Below, one piece after another: positions 1-12,404 of a DNA stretch of 64,000 bases (positions are counted from its first letter, which is position 1; each line of letters begins with the position of its first letter). The DNA is from Narthecium ossifragum. Lineage: Eukaryota; Streptophyta; Magnoliopsida; Dioscoreales; Nartheciaceae. The notes below the pieces were generated by a model. That model worked only from the letters and a program-made list of their open reading frames with translations, searched no databases and was not told the origin of the DNA. The DNA lies in contig OY986966.1 of the NCBI GenBank assembly GCA_963920575.1, positions 16,859,888 to 16,923,887 of the forward strand, read 5' to 3'. Position numbers and translations under genes: made by a program.

Positions 1-500
1 TCACCCTAACATATGCATAATAGCTAAAGGGATCAAACAAAGTTGGGAAAACATATATAGGCAAGTAAAATCTTGGGTTCCACATATCAAAGATACATAA
101 CGCAAAGCAGTAGAATGGAAACCCTCCCCAACCCTCAAAACAACATCAATTTACACAAGTCCAAAAATATGAGACAAGTCAAAAATGAGGGTGCAGATGT
201 AAAGAGAGGCTAAGTGGAAGAAGTACTCCCCAGAGGTGCTCTTGAGCTGAAACAACGATCGCCTGCCTTGGCATGATAGAAATCAAGGAAAACCTTTGGG
301 TTGCCTCCCAAGTAGCGCTTAGTTTAACGTCTTTAGCTAGACGTGGGAACTCATCACCTAGACTGGTTCAAGAAGCAAGCACACTTTCTCACTGTCAAGC
401 CCGGCAACCAAATACAATTTCAGCCGTTAGCCATTGACCTTAAACACTCTTTCCCCATCAGGTGATATCTCTTAGCGCCAAAAGGAAACACTCTCACTAC
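1..500 (-). other. Internal 3' untranslated part of the Athila-type element
   Basis: This stretch follows integrase on the minus strand and has no coding signal. At about 295-320 it holds the GGGAGGCAACCC-type sequence that commonly follows integrase in plant Athila/Tat elements; a similar sequence follows integrase at about 53560 in the second such element of this window. No envelope-like frame is visible in this part. Confidence 0.6.
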
Positions 501-1721
501 CTAAAATGGCCCTGACCATCTAGATTTCAGCTTTCCAGGGAAGAGACGAAGGCGTGAGTTATATAATAATACCTGCTGACCCGGTAAGAACTCTCTCCTC
601 TGTATGCACTTGTCATGCCAAGGTTTAGATCTTTCTTTATAGATCTTGGCATTCTCATATGATTCATTGCGCAGCTCATCTAATTCATTGAGCTGAAGGC
701 GTCTTTTCTCACCTGCCAGTGGGAGGTCCATGTTCAATTTCCTCAATGCCCAATACGCCCTGTGCTCGAGCTCTACCGGGAGGTGGCATGCCTTCCCAAA
801 TACCAATCTGAATGGGGACATTCTCAAGGGTGTCTTGTACGTAGTTCTGTAAGCCCACAAGGCATCATCCAACTTGACCGACCAGTCCTTTCTAGAGGCA
901 TTCACAGTCTTCTCCAGGATTCTCTTTACCTCCCTATTAGATACTTCAGCTTGGCCATTGGCTTGAGGGTGGTAAGCTAGTGACCGACGGTGGCGAACTC
1001 CATACTTCAACAACAAGGCCTCGAACTGTTTATTGCAGAAGTGTGATCCTTCATCACTGATAACTGCTCTCGGGGTTCCAAAGCATGTGAAGATGTTTTT
1101 TTTCAAGAACTTCAACATCACTTTACCTTCACAAGTTGGGGTAGCAACTGCCTCTACCCACTTTGACACATAGTCCACCGCTAGCAAGAAGAACTTGTTG
1201 TTGTAGGATGGAGGAAATGGGCCCATAAAGTCAATCCCCCAAACATCAAAGAGCTCAACCTCGAGGACACTCTGCAATGGCAATTCATTCCTTCTAGAGA
1301 TGTTCCTCGTCCTCTGGCATCTATCACATACAGCAACAAAGGAATGTGCATCTTTGAACAGAGACGGCCAATAGAATCCAGACTGAAGTACCTTAGCTGC
1401 GGTCCTTTGAGCTCGAAAATGACCACCGCATGCTAAGGAGTGACAATGTAATAAAATGTCCGCCATCTCCTCCTCAGGAACACATCGCCTGATGATCTGG
1501 TCTGCACAGTGCTTATATAGGATTGGTTCCTCCCAAAACAAATGCCTCACCTCAGACAAGAATTTCTTCTTCTGATGCTTTGCAAAGTCAGGAGGCAGCA
1601 CCTTTCCTACAATGAAGTTTACATAGTCAGCAAACCAAGGAAGAGAAGAGTTAGAGAGTGCAAACAGTTGCTCATCAAGGAAGGTATCGCCAATGGGCTG
1701 TAGTGGAGCCTCGCTTTGCTC
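501..1721 (-). pseudogene. Integrase part of Athila-type pol
   Basis: The frame shows the integrase zinc-binding region (a histidine pair around LLHCHSL and GGHF, then CDRC), followed by a DDE core with Asp in GIDFMGPF, Asp in VISDEGSHF and Glu in [10 protein letters not shown]. It ends with a tRNA-like KSRWSGPF motif (GPY/F type) directly before a stop at 501-503, so the C-terminal tail is lost. It is separated from RNase H by an in-frame stop at about 1722-1724. The DDE residues are intact, but this is one segment of a polyprotein without its own start; upstream damage makes expression unlikely. Confidence 0.88.
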
Positions 1722-1724
1722 ATT

Positions 1725-2566
1725 CTACTCCAAGCGTGAGAGATGGTCAGCCACAGCATTTTTTGCTCCTTTCTTATCTTTAATCTCCACCTCAAACTCT
1801 TGTAGTAGCAAAATCCACCGAATCAGCCGTGGCTTTGCCTCTTTCTTCACAAGAAGGAACTTGATTGCAAAATGATCGGTGTACACTATTACCTTGTTGC
1901 CAATCAAGTATTGCAAGAATTTATCGAAAGCAAAGACTATTGCCAACAACTCCTTCTCAGTTGTTGCATAGTGCAGCTGCACCTCATTGAGGGTTCGGCT
2001 CGCATAGTATATGGTATGGAACCCTTGTCCCTTCGTTGTCCCAATACAGCACCTACTGCATGATCACTAGCATCACACATCAATTCAAAAGGGATGGACC
2101 AGTCAGGAGTTACCACAATGGGAGCCAACACAAGCATCTTCTTCAAGGCATCGAAAGCCCTCATGCAATCATCATCAAATGAAAATGGTGTGCCTTTCAT
2201 TAACAAGTTACAAAATGGCTTGGAGATCTTTGAGAAGTCCTGGATGAACCTCCTGTAGAACCCCGCGTGCCCCAGAAAGCTTCGGACTCCTCTCACAGTA
2301 GTAGGAGGTGGTAGTTTCTCAATCGTTTCCACCTTCGCTCTGTCCACTTCAATGCCCTTCGCTGATATTCTGTGGCCCAAGACTATGCCCTCCTTCACCA
2401 TGAAGTGGCATTTCTCCCAATTCAATACCAGATTAGTATCTTCACATCTTTGCTACACAAGGCTCAGGTTATAAAGGCAATTATCGAAGGAAGAACCAAA
2501 TACTGAGAAATCATCCATGAATACCTCGATAATGCTCTCTACCATACCTGAGAATATAGCAATCAT
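1725..2566 (-). pseudogene. Reverse transcriptase C-terminal part and RNase H of Athila-type pol
   Basis: From right to left this segment gives the reverse transcriptase active site FMDDFSVFG, the thumb/connection ([16 protein letters not shown]) and RNase H ([38 protein letters not shown]). A stop codon at 2564-2566 replaces a residue after APATFQR, a second stop lies near 2459, and a frameshift near 1990 separates the first and second halves of RNase H. The catalytic Asp-Glu-Asp pattern of RNase H can still be followed across the frames. Confidence 0.85.
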
Positions 2567-4081
2567 TCATCGCTGAAATGTAGCTGGTGCGTTGCAAAGA
2601 CCGAATGGCATCCTCCTAAATGCGAAGGTACCAAAAGGGCAGGTGAACGTGGTCTTCTCCTGATCCTCTGGCGCTATCGCTATCTGATTGTACCCGGAGT
2701 ACCCATCCAAGAAACAATAATACTGCTGCCCCGCGAGTCTATCCAGCATCTGATCAATGAAGGGCAATGGGAAATGGTCTTTTCTAGTTGCCTTGTTCAG
2801 CTGGCAATAGTCCATACAGATTCTACAACCAGTGACAGTTTTAGTAGGGATCAGATCATTATTCTCATTTCTAACAACTGTCATACCGCCCTTCTTTGGT
2901 ACACACTGAACAGGACTTACCCAAGGTGAGTCAGAAATGGGATAAATAACTCCTGCATCAAGCCACTTCAAGATTTCTTTCCTTACCACCTCCTTCATGG
3001 CAGGATTGAGCCTCCTCTGATGCTCAACTGATGGCATGAACTCATCCTCCATTAAGATGCGATGCATACATATCGAAGGACTTATCCCATGTATGTCGGC
3101 GTGGGTCCAACCAATAGCTGCCCTGTGGGTTCTTAAAACCCTCATCAATTTCTCTTCTTCACAAATAGAGAGATATGATGAGATAATAACTGGGAGACTA
3201 GAAGCTTTACCCAAATAAGCATATACCAGATGCTCGGGTAGAGGCTTGAGCTCTAAGGTAGGAGGCCTCTCGATGGATGGCATAGTTTTCAACTGCATAT
3301 CTCCCAATTCCTCAAAAGCTCTCCTCTTGCTATGTTCATAAGAGTTCAACCAATGAGCACACTGATCAACCTCGGCTTCTTCCAAAGTTTCCAACTCCTT
3401 CTCCCACAAGCATGCTTCTAGTGGATCACTTAGTTGAAGATGAACATTATCAACTAAAGCATCTATTACCTCAACACGAAAGCAGCTCTCGTCTGTATCG
3501 GGGTGCTTCATTGCATTGAACACATTGAATGTAACCTCTTCCCCTTGCACTCTGAATTTCAGCTCCTCTTTTTGCACATCAATAAGAGCCCGGCCAGTTG
3601 CTAGGAAGGGTCTCCCAAGTATGATGGGTATCTCATTGTCCTCTTCCATGTCCAACACTATGAAGTCCACAGGAAATATGAACTTGTTGACTTTAACCAA
3701 CACATCTTCGATTATGCCTCGAGGATGCTTGATCGAACGATCCGCCATTTGTAGTGACACTGTGGTTGGCCTCGCCTCTCCCAATTCAAGCTTCCTAAAA
3801 ATGAATAGAGGCATAAGGTTAATACTAGCACCAAGATCACAAAGAGCTCTCTCAAATAAGGATTTTTCAATTTGACAAGGGATAGTGAAACTCCCTGGGT
3901 CCTTTAGCTTTGGAGGTAGCTTCTTTTGGAGGATGGAGCTGCACTCCTCTGTCATCGACACCAACTCATAATCCGCCAATCGCCTCTTCTTAGATAATAT
4001 GTCCTTCATGAATTTCACATACGAAGGCATCTGTTGTAATGCGTCTGCAAAAGGGATATTAATATGCAAACATTTAAACAC
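2567..4081 (-). pseudogene. Aspartic protease and reverse transcriptase N-terminal part of Athila-type pol
   Basis: The open segment of 504 codons carries the protease region (CDLGASINLMP, then IILGRPFL) and the fingers/palm of reverse transcriptase (SPWVSPVQCVPKKGG, CRICMDYCQLNKAT, FLDGYSGYNQIAI, MPFGLCNAPATFQR). It ends at a stop just before the catalytic FMDD motif. In the usual RICIDYRKLN motif, Asp is kept but the neighbouring Arg reads Cys. Upstream it is separated from gag by one in-frame stop at about 4133-4135. The segment is part of gag-pol, not a separate gene. Confidence 0.88.
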
Positions 4082-4135
4082 TTCTAAGAATTTAGAGAAT
4101 TGCTTATCTAGTGTCTTCTTTTGCAGTCGCTGAGG

Positions 4136-5677
4136 TTATGGGATCTTTGGCAATGCCTCTTCAAATGAAGGAGATTGCGCTGGTAATTCTGAATGTGTAG
4201 GAGCTGCCCCTTGCTCTTTTTCTTCGTCTTCTTTTGCTATCTCACATGAAGGTGAAGGAGTTGCCCCATGAACTTCAATCTCTCTACCACTTCGCAAGGC
4301 AATTGCCTTGCAATGAGCATTTGGGTTTACCTCCGTGGTACTAGGCAACTTTCCCTTGTCTCTTTCTGTGAGAGCAGTAGCCAATTGACCCACTTGGACT
4401 TCCAAGTTTCTGATGATAGCAGCTTGATTTTGCATGCCAGTCCTCGTTTCATTCATGAAGGTATTCACATTACCAGCCATTTGAGCCATTGCTTCCTCAA
4501 GTGGAGACTTAGGCTTCGGTTGCTCATTGAAGGAAGAGCCAAGTTGTTACTTACCCTGATTCTGGTTCTGATTTCCCCAAGACAGATTTGGATGGCTTCT
4601 CCATCCAAGGTTATAAGTAGCACTGTAGGGATTATTCTGAGTAGCATTGTAGGGATTGGCTTGCAAGTTGAAGTTGTTGACATAGAGAGCATGCTCAGTC
4701 GATGCTTGAGGGAACAAATTTATGCCTTGGCATTCTTCTTTTGGATGATCACCATGGCAATAGTCACAGAAGGCTGGAGGTGTAGAGATAGCACTCACAT
4801 GGTTTGCTTTCATCTGTTGAGTAAGCAAGTGCACTTGAGCCTTTAAAGTATTAATCTCATCAAGCTCATGCATACCCATAGCCTTTTTGGGTGCTAACCT
4901 CTCAACTGGCCACTGATAGTTATTCATGGCCATTTCCTCCAAGAGATCATAGCCCTCAGCTTGTGTCTTCCCCATGAAAGCACCGCCGGATGCCGCATCG
5001 ATCAAGGTCCTAGTAGAAGCACCAAGACCATTGTAGAAATTCTGCACTTGCAACCATTTAGGCAGCCCATGATGAGGACATCTCCTCAACAGATCTTTGT
5101 ACCTCTCCCATGCCTCATACAAAGATTCCCCTTCGAATTGAGCAAAATTTGATATCTCGTTGCGCATTGTTGCAGTTTTAGCAGGTGGGAAGAACTTCGC
5201 CAAGAATTTCTGTGCTAGGTCATCCCACGTGACAATAGAATTCGCCGGTAGAGAGTTGAGCCAATTCTTTGCTCGATCCCGAAATGAGAATGGAAACGGT
5301 CTAAGTCTGATTGCATCATTGCTAACCCCGTTGAATTTGAACGTATCGCATAACTCCAAGAAGCTTGCGATGTGAGCATTGGGGTCATCATTAGGAAATC
5401 CTTGAAATTGAATGGAAGTTTGGATCATCTGCAGAATGGCCGGCTTGATCTCAAAGTTGTTCCCCTCTATCAAAGGCCTTCTGATCACAGTATGGATTCC
5501 AGTAGCTTGAGGTTGTGTGAAATCACGTAATACTCTAGTATCACGGCTCTGCTCCTCATTCCCTGCCATTGTGCTTGATGCTTGTTGAGCCTCTCTTCTT
5601 TCTCTTCTGATCCGTCGAAGAGTTCTCGAAATCTCAAGATCAAGGGGGTTTAGATCGAGGCTTCGTGATCTTCGCAT
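4136..5677 (-). pseudogene. Gag of Athila-type element
   Basis: The frame contains the retrotransposon gag core (PNAHIASFLELCDTF, FPFSFRDRAKNWLN, FLAKFFPPAKT, ESLYEAWERYKDLLRRC) followed by a CX2CX3HX4C zinc-knuckle-like motif (CDYCHGDHPKEEC). After a stop at about 4544-4546 the same frame continues with the Gag C-terminal part (IRNLEVQVGQLATAL, KAIALRSGREIE), showing that this is a single point break. I chose the Met at 5677 because it begins the Arg-rich N-terminus typical of Athila gag; the frame is open further upstream to 5761. Gag would form the cytoplasmic particle that packages the RNA. Confidence 0.85.
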
Positions 5678-5806
5678 GCACCAAGATAGATCTGAAATGA
5701 AATAAAACACAAAGACCAAAACAAAACAAAAGCAATATACAAGATCAATGTACAAGATCAAAGTAGATCAAACCAAAATTCGTATGATATTGTGAATAAA
5801 CCAAGT

Positions 5807-5823
5807 CCCCGGCAACGGCGCCA
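5807..5823 (-). other. Primer binding site, tRNA-Asp type
   Basis: The minus strand reads TGGCGCCGTTGCCGGGG, complementary to the 3' end of plant tRNA-Asp(GUC) including CCA. It lies six bases inside the LTR end at 5830. This primer choice is characteristic of Athila/Tat elements and fixes the orientation as minus. Confidence 0.92.
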
Positions 5824-5829
5824 AAAACT

Positions 5830-7724
5830 TGTTAGGCGTTTAACACGCCTCGCAATTCGCAAGTGCACGAGCCGCTAACAAGTAGTAAAGGATGGTGAGT
5901 CCGATCGTTCCCACGGAGACTGGTACTAACAACTACCAATAAATCTAGGCTTTCCACCTCTTTGACCTACGATTATAATTGGTGTGATGGATCACTAAGA
6001 AGTTCACAGGAAAAGAAAAGAAAAGAAAAAATAATTAAACTAATGCTCGAAGGATGAAGAGAGTAAATACTCTAAGGGGTTCGGCTTCACCAACACTCCT
6101 ATACATGGTAATACAAGTAGATCTCAAAGACAATCACTTCTTGAAGATGATCAATCAAATCTCTCAAGCCTCTCCTATCTCTTCCAAGCATAGGTGAAGG
6201 TCCTAATCATGCAAGCTATCACCTCCAGGTCTCAAGATAAATCAAGCTAGGTTTGAAAGTGTCGGAGATCCATTAGATCACACAAGCATCTCATCTATCC
6301 CTAGCATAAGAGTAGCTCATGGTGAAACAAGTATTGGCTGAATGAATCACTGCCTCTCGGCCTCAAATTCAAACCCTAATCAAGTAGATCTACTCCTAGC
6401 ATCTACAAGCATTACACACAACATGAATCACATCAACAACAAGATTTACATCCAAGATAACTACATGTATACCATAATAGAGTGAAGGCTACAACCTAAA
6501 CCCTTAGAGATAGGGTTTAGTTCATCATAAAAAGAAATCAAAGGAAGAAAGCAAGGATTACAAACATCTAATCCGATAGAAAGGTTTAGAACAGGTTCAC
6601 CAAGATGTAGTAGCCTCGATCCTCACTTCTTCTCTCTTCTTAATCCTCCTTTAAGCTCAAGAACACTCAAGAACAAAAGCTCTAAAAAAAAGAAACGTCT
6701 CCTTCAGCCCTCTTCTCTTCCCCCTCTTTAAAAGCCCCTTTAAGCTAGGTTTTTTCTTGCCTCCACGATAGCCCCAGCCACTGATGGATTGACTTGGCCA
6801 TGTTGGTTTAGTGAACCGAGTCAAAATCGACTCACAATGCAAGTTAGACCAATTCAGCCCGCAGCTACAGTACTTTCTGCTACAGCAACCAGAAGCAATC
6901 TTCAAGCTTGAATTTCCATGTGAATATGATATCAAATGAGAAATGTTCCTGAAATAGAAGTTGTAGAACTTTTTAAAAGATTTCTAACAATACCAAGATC
7001 ATCAATTTCGGATAAGTAATGAGAAAGTTATGACCCAATTACTACAGCTCCGAAATAATACAAAACAGAGCATTCAGCAATAGCAAAAATTCAGCATCAA
7101 TAGCTTCGCATTCCGAAAATTCTTTAACGCTCCGAACACAGTTAAATCAAAACAAAGTATGTGAGCATGTAGTACAACATGTAATATATAGTGTAAAGCG
7201 ATAAAATGGATTTTTGGAGTAATCGGTAATACATAAAAAAAAATTCGTCAAAAACCGTATTGCCTAAATATAAATACGAAATCTGAAAAGGAGGTCCGAA
7301 GCCTAATTTTGACCTATGACCCGAAACACACCGAAAACTCCACCAACCAATCCGAAACACCATGTTACACATGCGTGGGCATAAAAAACAAAGTACGGAA
7401 CACCTGTACTCAAAAACGCATAAAAGCTCAAATCGTAGTTTCGAATTAAAACTCGTTTTCGAGTACGAGACTTTTCCAATACAAGTCTATAGAGTACACA
7501 ATATCCCACTCATATGCAGTAACAGACATAAAGCAAGAGTTTGAGTATGTATATACTCAAACACAATAAAATCATCATAAAAGCCTTGCTTAGGCCAAGA
7601 GGGTGCTATAAGGCCACAAGTGGCAAAAGTGCACAATAAAAGCTATAAAGGGTCACTTTCATGCACAAATGGGTATAAAATAGGGGTTAGATGAGTACAA
7701 ATACACGCTCCATGTTGTGCTCAT
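5830..7724 (-). repeat. 5' LTR of Athila-type element (outer end uncertain)
   Basis: The inner end is placed by the primer site: on the minus strand the LTR ends in CTAACA. The outer end is not fixed. TGATGAGCACA at 7724 is one candidate; TGTTACTGCA at 7524 matches the TGTTA/TAACA inverted ends better. The only open frames are short and unrelated to known proteins. The stretch 6600-7500 is ordinary LTR-like sequence without genes. Confidence 0.65.
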
Positions 7725-8364
7725 CAAGGCCTACTAGTTTATTATTCATGACGATCTAATGCTAGGTTGGATATCAAATCCGTAATTGTTTGATCCCTCT
7801 AATCTACGAAGCAATTAGAATCTATTGATTTACTGCGTTTCAGAGATTAATATATCTTAGGAAGAATATTCGACTAGATTAAATGCAACCGCTTGTGCTT
7901 GTGTTGTTTACCTTCATCGATCTCCCTATTCTTAAGGCTGCTACTAGATTAAATCTATAGTGCTTGTCTTAGGTTGTCTAGTAGTTAGGGTTGATTAGAT
8001 CGCTTGCTTCTAATTAACTATGATCGAGGAGAGATTCAAATTTCATTCGAACGGTGAATATTCATGGTATGAATTGATTGATACTTGCATCAATGATCAG
8101 TTGTTGGATTCCGATGGTGGATGTTGACTCAGACCAAGGTTTGTTTTCTTGATTTAATTCAATTCTTCGCTTTAGATTATTTCTTTAATGTTTTCTTCAC
8201 GTTTAAAACCCCCATCTTTGTTCATTAAGCACAAAACCAGACTAAACACTCTTCGTGGGATCGACTCGTACTTGCACTACTACCTTTATCTTAAGGAGTA
8301 TTGGTTTTATTTTTGAGTGCCTGCGACAGCACATCAACTGCACACCATCAACCACAAGAAGTGG
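7725..8364 (+). repeat. LTR fragment of a second Athila/Tat-like element, plus orientation
   Basis: About 600 bases resemble the 3' part of an Athila/Tat-type LTR. Near 8250 the sequence has the GGGATCGACTCGTACTTGCAC type commonly seen close to the 3' end of such LTRs, and the fragment ends in ...CAGCACATCA at about 8336. No primer site or internal part follows. Instead about 28 bases lead to the target-site duplication of solo LTR A1 at 8365-8369. I see no gene here. Confidence 0.45.
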
Positions 8365-9806
8365 CGGGCTGTCTCACCCCGACCTGCGAAAGCCCAACCG
8401 GGCCGGGCGACGCGAACCGGAATCTAACAATTATGGAAAAATTTTGGTGAGGGTTCCCTCTAACCTAAAGGTCTCCCTAAACAATTCATCAAAAGCCCTC
8501 AATTACAAATTAAAGATTAAGAAACCTCAAGCTTAAAGACTACAAAACCCAAAGTTTAATATACAAAATCTCGAAGAGGAGAAGATCAAGTACAAACATA
8601 AAAACTCTCCTGTAGGAGACTAACTATATAAGGGTTATCGAAAAATAGATCAGCGCTCTTCAGACTCCGCCAGGCGCCGCCGCACCGCCGACCAACTGGC
8701 CGGTAGTGGCCATCGAAGAGAAGCTAATGCCTGCACCTGCAAAACATAGCCCGGGTAGGAATGAGCACTAAGCTCAACCGGGAAACAACAATACGACACA
8801 CAGAAAGAAGAGGAAAACGCAACAGTGTCGCCCTCAAGTAAGGTCTGGGTGTACACAGGGCCCCCATAACCCCACCGCATGTATCTGAAGTCTACGATCA
8901 TGGTCTTCCAGAAGAACTGGTCACATGATGGGTCATGGTCAGTAAGCAGGAAACCAACACTGCTTACTCACAAGCAGGAAACCGGCATTCCTGGCAGGAA
9001 ATAACATCGTTGAGTAGGCACACCCTCTACTCAAGAGTCATCACAATTGGACACCGGCTACACCTCAGAACCTGCCTCGAGGCCGACACGACCTCTACAA
9101 TCATCAATCAACATGTGTTTGAGTCATCTAGGCCTATCATCGAAATCGACGTAACACCACTATTCAAATCTGGACCAACCTACCCAACCCCGGTCCTAGG
9201 GCTAACTCCGAGCTTCCAAGCCTCGGGACGGCGACCCACAGATCGTCCGCGCCCTATCTTTATGCAACTAATGCACATCCAGAATGCATGCTATGCACAT
9301 ACGCAGGGAAGCAAGCAAGCTTGCAACATATGTGACGATTAAAGAAACAAGGTTTGGGCTCGGTGTCAGGGCCTTGAGCCCATGACACGGGCCTTGGCGC
9401 GCGCGGCATCGAAAGTTGGCGCGGCCAAGTGCCCGACGATGACTCATGGTCGGCGCCATGAGTCAAATGAGGCTAAGCTGCCTCAGGATAGCATGCAAAG
9501 TGTCCATAAGCATCATCCCCAGCAATGACGCGAGGAGTCTTGAAGATGGCACGAGCAAGTTCAAAGATGGCGCGGCGGTCCGAGCCATGGACAAAACTTA
9601 TCGCGCCACGGGCGGATTCTCTCGTGCGGGACGCGAGCGAGCAAAACCAGCAAGGCGGCAGCAACATGCACGCGCCAAAGGAGCTTGGCGCGCGGCATGA
9701 CGCGATGCAACGCAGCACGACGCGACAAGGCATGGCACGACGCGCGCGCAGCACAACGGCATTCAAGTCCGAGTGGGATTAGAAATCCTAGTTGGACTAG
9801 GACTCC

Positions 9807-12202
9807 TGTGAGGACCTGCCCCTCTACTCCTATGGCTCGTGGTAGACCGCAAGGGTAATTTGGTAAATTGCGCCTTGTTGGTTTGTTTCACACCCGCGTG
9901 TGCACACACTGGCCTTAAATGTGTTAGTGTTTGTTTAGAATGGCTAGGTGGACCCAGGATCGAAAGATCCGGACTTGGGCTTCAGTTCTTGCCCAAGTTT
10001 AGCTTTCAGCACATAAAGGATCGATCCTCTATGGCTAAGGGATCGATCCTCTGTGTGCCAGAAAGCCTTGTGAATCGTCATGAAGGATCAAGGGAGGATC
10101 GATCATTCATAGGTCGGTTGGTTTTTTTTTCTGCTTCGCGAGGACGGCCGCCGTTGGCCGTCGCTCTCCCCTGTCAGAGGGGGAGGACTTTCCCTCCCCT
10201 CCCCCCACTTTTTCCCCTCTTTCCCGGCTGTCCCCTCCCCCTTTCCCCTCCTTTCTTCCCCTCCTCTTCCTCCTTCTCCTCTCTTTCTTCTTCCTTCCTT
10301 CCTCTCTCCCGAAGCTCTGTTTTTCCCCTGTTTCGGGCAGCCACCTTCCTCTCCTCCGTTCTCCCTCCTCCGGCCATCTTTTCCGGCGTTCTTTGGCTCG
10401 TTGGATTCGTGACAACGAGAGGAAGATCCCTGAAGAGGTTTGGAGGCTTGTTGGTGATTAAATCGCGGGGAATCAGCCGAGGAAAGCGCAGCTAGGTAGG
10501 GTTATACCTACTGATGTTTATTTCGGGTGTTCTTGAGATCTAGCCGTTGGATCTTGTTGATCCTTGTTTTGTTGGATTTCTCATGTCTTGTAGAATAACT
10601 GATTTATGTTTCATGTTAATCAGTTGAGATTTGAGTAGGTTTTATGTATGATTAGTCTCGGATTTCTGGTTTTCTGCTGTTCTTGAGAAACAGCCGGCTT
10701 GCGGCGAGTTTTCCGGCCGGCGAATACATGATCTTGGCTTTTCATAGACGAAAGAGTTGTAGAGCTATTCGTTTGTTTTCCATTCCATCTTCTTTCATAT
10801 TTTTCTGATTTATGTATGATTTCTTATGAATTGTTTTCTGAAGGGCTGCGTTGCAGCAATTAATGGGTAAGTTAGTTTGATTAACGATTTTAATTAGCGT
10901 TTTTACGTTAATCCAACCGTTGGATGATTATAATTTTTGGATATGATGATTCTGGTTTATACGCCTACTGGCGGCCAAGTTGGATCTTGAATCCGACGTC
11001 GTTTGGATGTAGAATCGACGGGATCAATTAGCCCCTAAGTAGTGGTTTTGGGTGTTTGAATATAATATTATATTTCGGAATATAATATTATATTGTGTAC
11101 TGTTCATCGACGGTTTTCGGGGTTGCTTCCCGTTGCAGGAGTCCGCGGTTGACGGTCGCGGTACCGTCGTAATGCCGGGACCGGCTGCGGATCGGCTGGC
11201 AGCGGTTGGTAGTATCGCTGCAGCGATCCAGTAGACTTATATGATGCTTGACATACTGTTGCATGCCTTTCCTATTATCTGTGTATGTCATAGCATGCAT
11301 TCTTGTTGTGTGCATTCGTTGTATTGGTTAGGGCGTGGGTGATCTTTGGGTCGCCGTCCCGAGGCTGGAAGCTCGGACTTAGCCCTAGGACCGGGGTTGG
11401 GTTGTTTGGACCCGGTTTGAATTGTGATGTCCAGTCATTTCAATGATAGGCTTAGATGACTGGTACACTTGTGGCTTGATGATTGTAGAGGTCGTGTCGG
11501 CCTCGAGTCTGAGCCTGAGGTGTAGCCGGTGTTCCACTGTGTTGACTCTTGACTAGAGGGATTGCCTACTTAACGGTGCAGTTTCCCGCCTGCAGTGTCG
11601 GTACCTGCTTGTGGGCCAGCAGTGTTGTTTCCTGCTACTGAGTGTGACCAGACATGTTACCAGCTCGACTGGAAGACCATGATCGTAGGCCTCAGGGACA
11701 CGCGGTGGGGTTATGGGACCCTTGTATACACCCAGATCCTACTTGAGGGCGACACTGTTGAGTTCACCTCTTCCTTCTGTGTGTCGTAGTGCAGATCCCT
11801 ACTGAGCTTAGTGCTCACACCTACCCGGGGCTGCGTTTTGCAGGTGCAGGCGTCAGTTCCTCTTCTGTGGCCCCTACCTGGCAGTTGGTCGGCGGTGCGG
11901 CGGCGCCTGGTGGACTTTGAGAGGTGGTGATCGTTTACTGCATTTACCCTATGTTAGTTAGTCTCCTACGGGAGTAATGTTGTACTTTGAATCTTCCCCT
12001 CTCCGAGGATATGTATATTAACACTTGAGTTTTTAATCTGTGGTTCGATGTTGTTAATTGTTGATTTAATTGAGGGTGTTTTGGTGAATTGCTAGGGAGA
12101 CCAATAGGTTAGAGGGAACCCTCGTCGTTCTTTTTCCACGTTTGTTAGGTTCCGGTTCGCGTCACCCGGCCCGGTTGGGCTTTCGCGGGTCGGGGCGCGA
12201 CA
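9807..12202 (+). repeat. 5' LTR of Del-like element
   Basis: It runs from TGTGAGGACC to GGGGCGCGACA and is followed after two bases by the primer site. GGATCGATCC palindromes occur at 10018-10027 and 10040-10049, and a rearranged one at about 10084-10104. A CT-rich tract at 10195-10375 gives long but meaningless frames on both strands. The 3' half is about 11 bases shorter than the 3' LTR, largely because of the hairpin change near 10090. Confidence 0.95.
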
Positions 12203-12205
12203 GCT

Positions 12206-12217
12206 TGGTATCAGAGC
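12206..12217 (+). other. Primer binding site, tRNA-iMet type
   Basis: TGGTATCAGAGC lies four bases after the LTR end and is complementary to the 3' end of plant initiator tRNA-Met. This is the usual primer of Del/Tekay elements. Confidence 0.93.
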
Positions 12218-12404
12218 ATAGGCTGTAGATCCCAGGGTTTAGGATCAGGATTCGGTTGAGATTGAGCGTGGAATCGGTTAGTTCTATGTCTAGAACATCC
12301 GTGCATGCTCATTTTGATGTGTTATGCTTTTCCGCTTTATGTTGTGCTGCTTTGTCTTGGGTTTCGAACGAGTGGACGCTCGTTTGTTGTTGGTGATTGC
12401 GCAG

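Larger units (their letters stand above)
1..7724 (-). mobile_element. Athila-type Ty3/gypsy retrotransposon, 5' LTR plus gag-pol, 3' end outside window
   Basis: Read on the minus strand the order is LTR (from about 7724 to 5830), tRNA-Asp primer site (5823-5807), gag (5677-4136), protease and reverse transcriptase (4081-2426), RNase H (to 1725) and integrase (1721-501). The gag type, the DLGAS protease motif, the FMDD reverse transcriptase site and the tRNA-Asp primer site fit the Athila branch of Ty3/gypsy. Gag and pol lie in one frame broken by stops near 4544, 4133, 2564, 2459 and 1722 and by one frameshift near 1990, so the copy cannot make a polyprotein. The 3' LTR would lie left of position 1, so no target-site duplication can be checked. 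Confidence 0.9.

Noticed and set aside
10107..10415. Long Arg/Lys/Glu-rich and Pro/Ser-rich frames on both strands (also 17059-17432 and 39155-39604)
   Set aside because: They come from the CT-rich tract inside family-A LTRs; the same tract gives open frames in several registers in each LTR copy, which is compositional.
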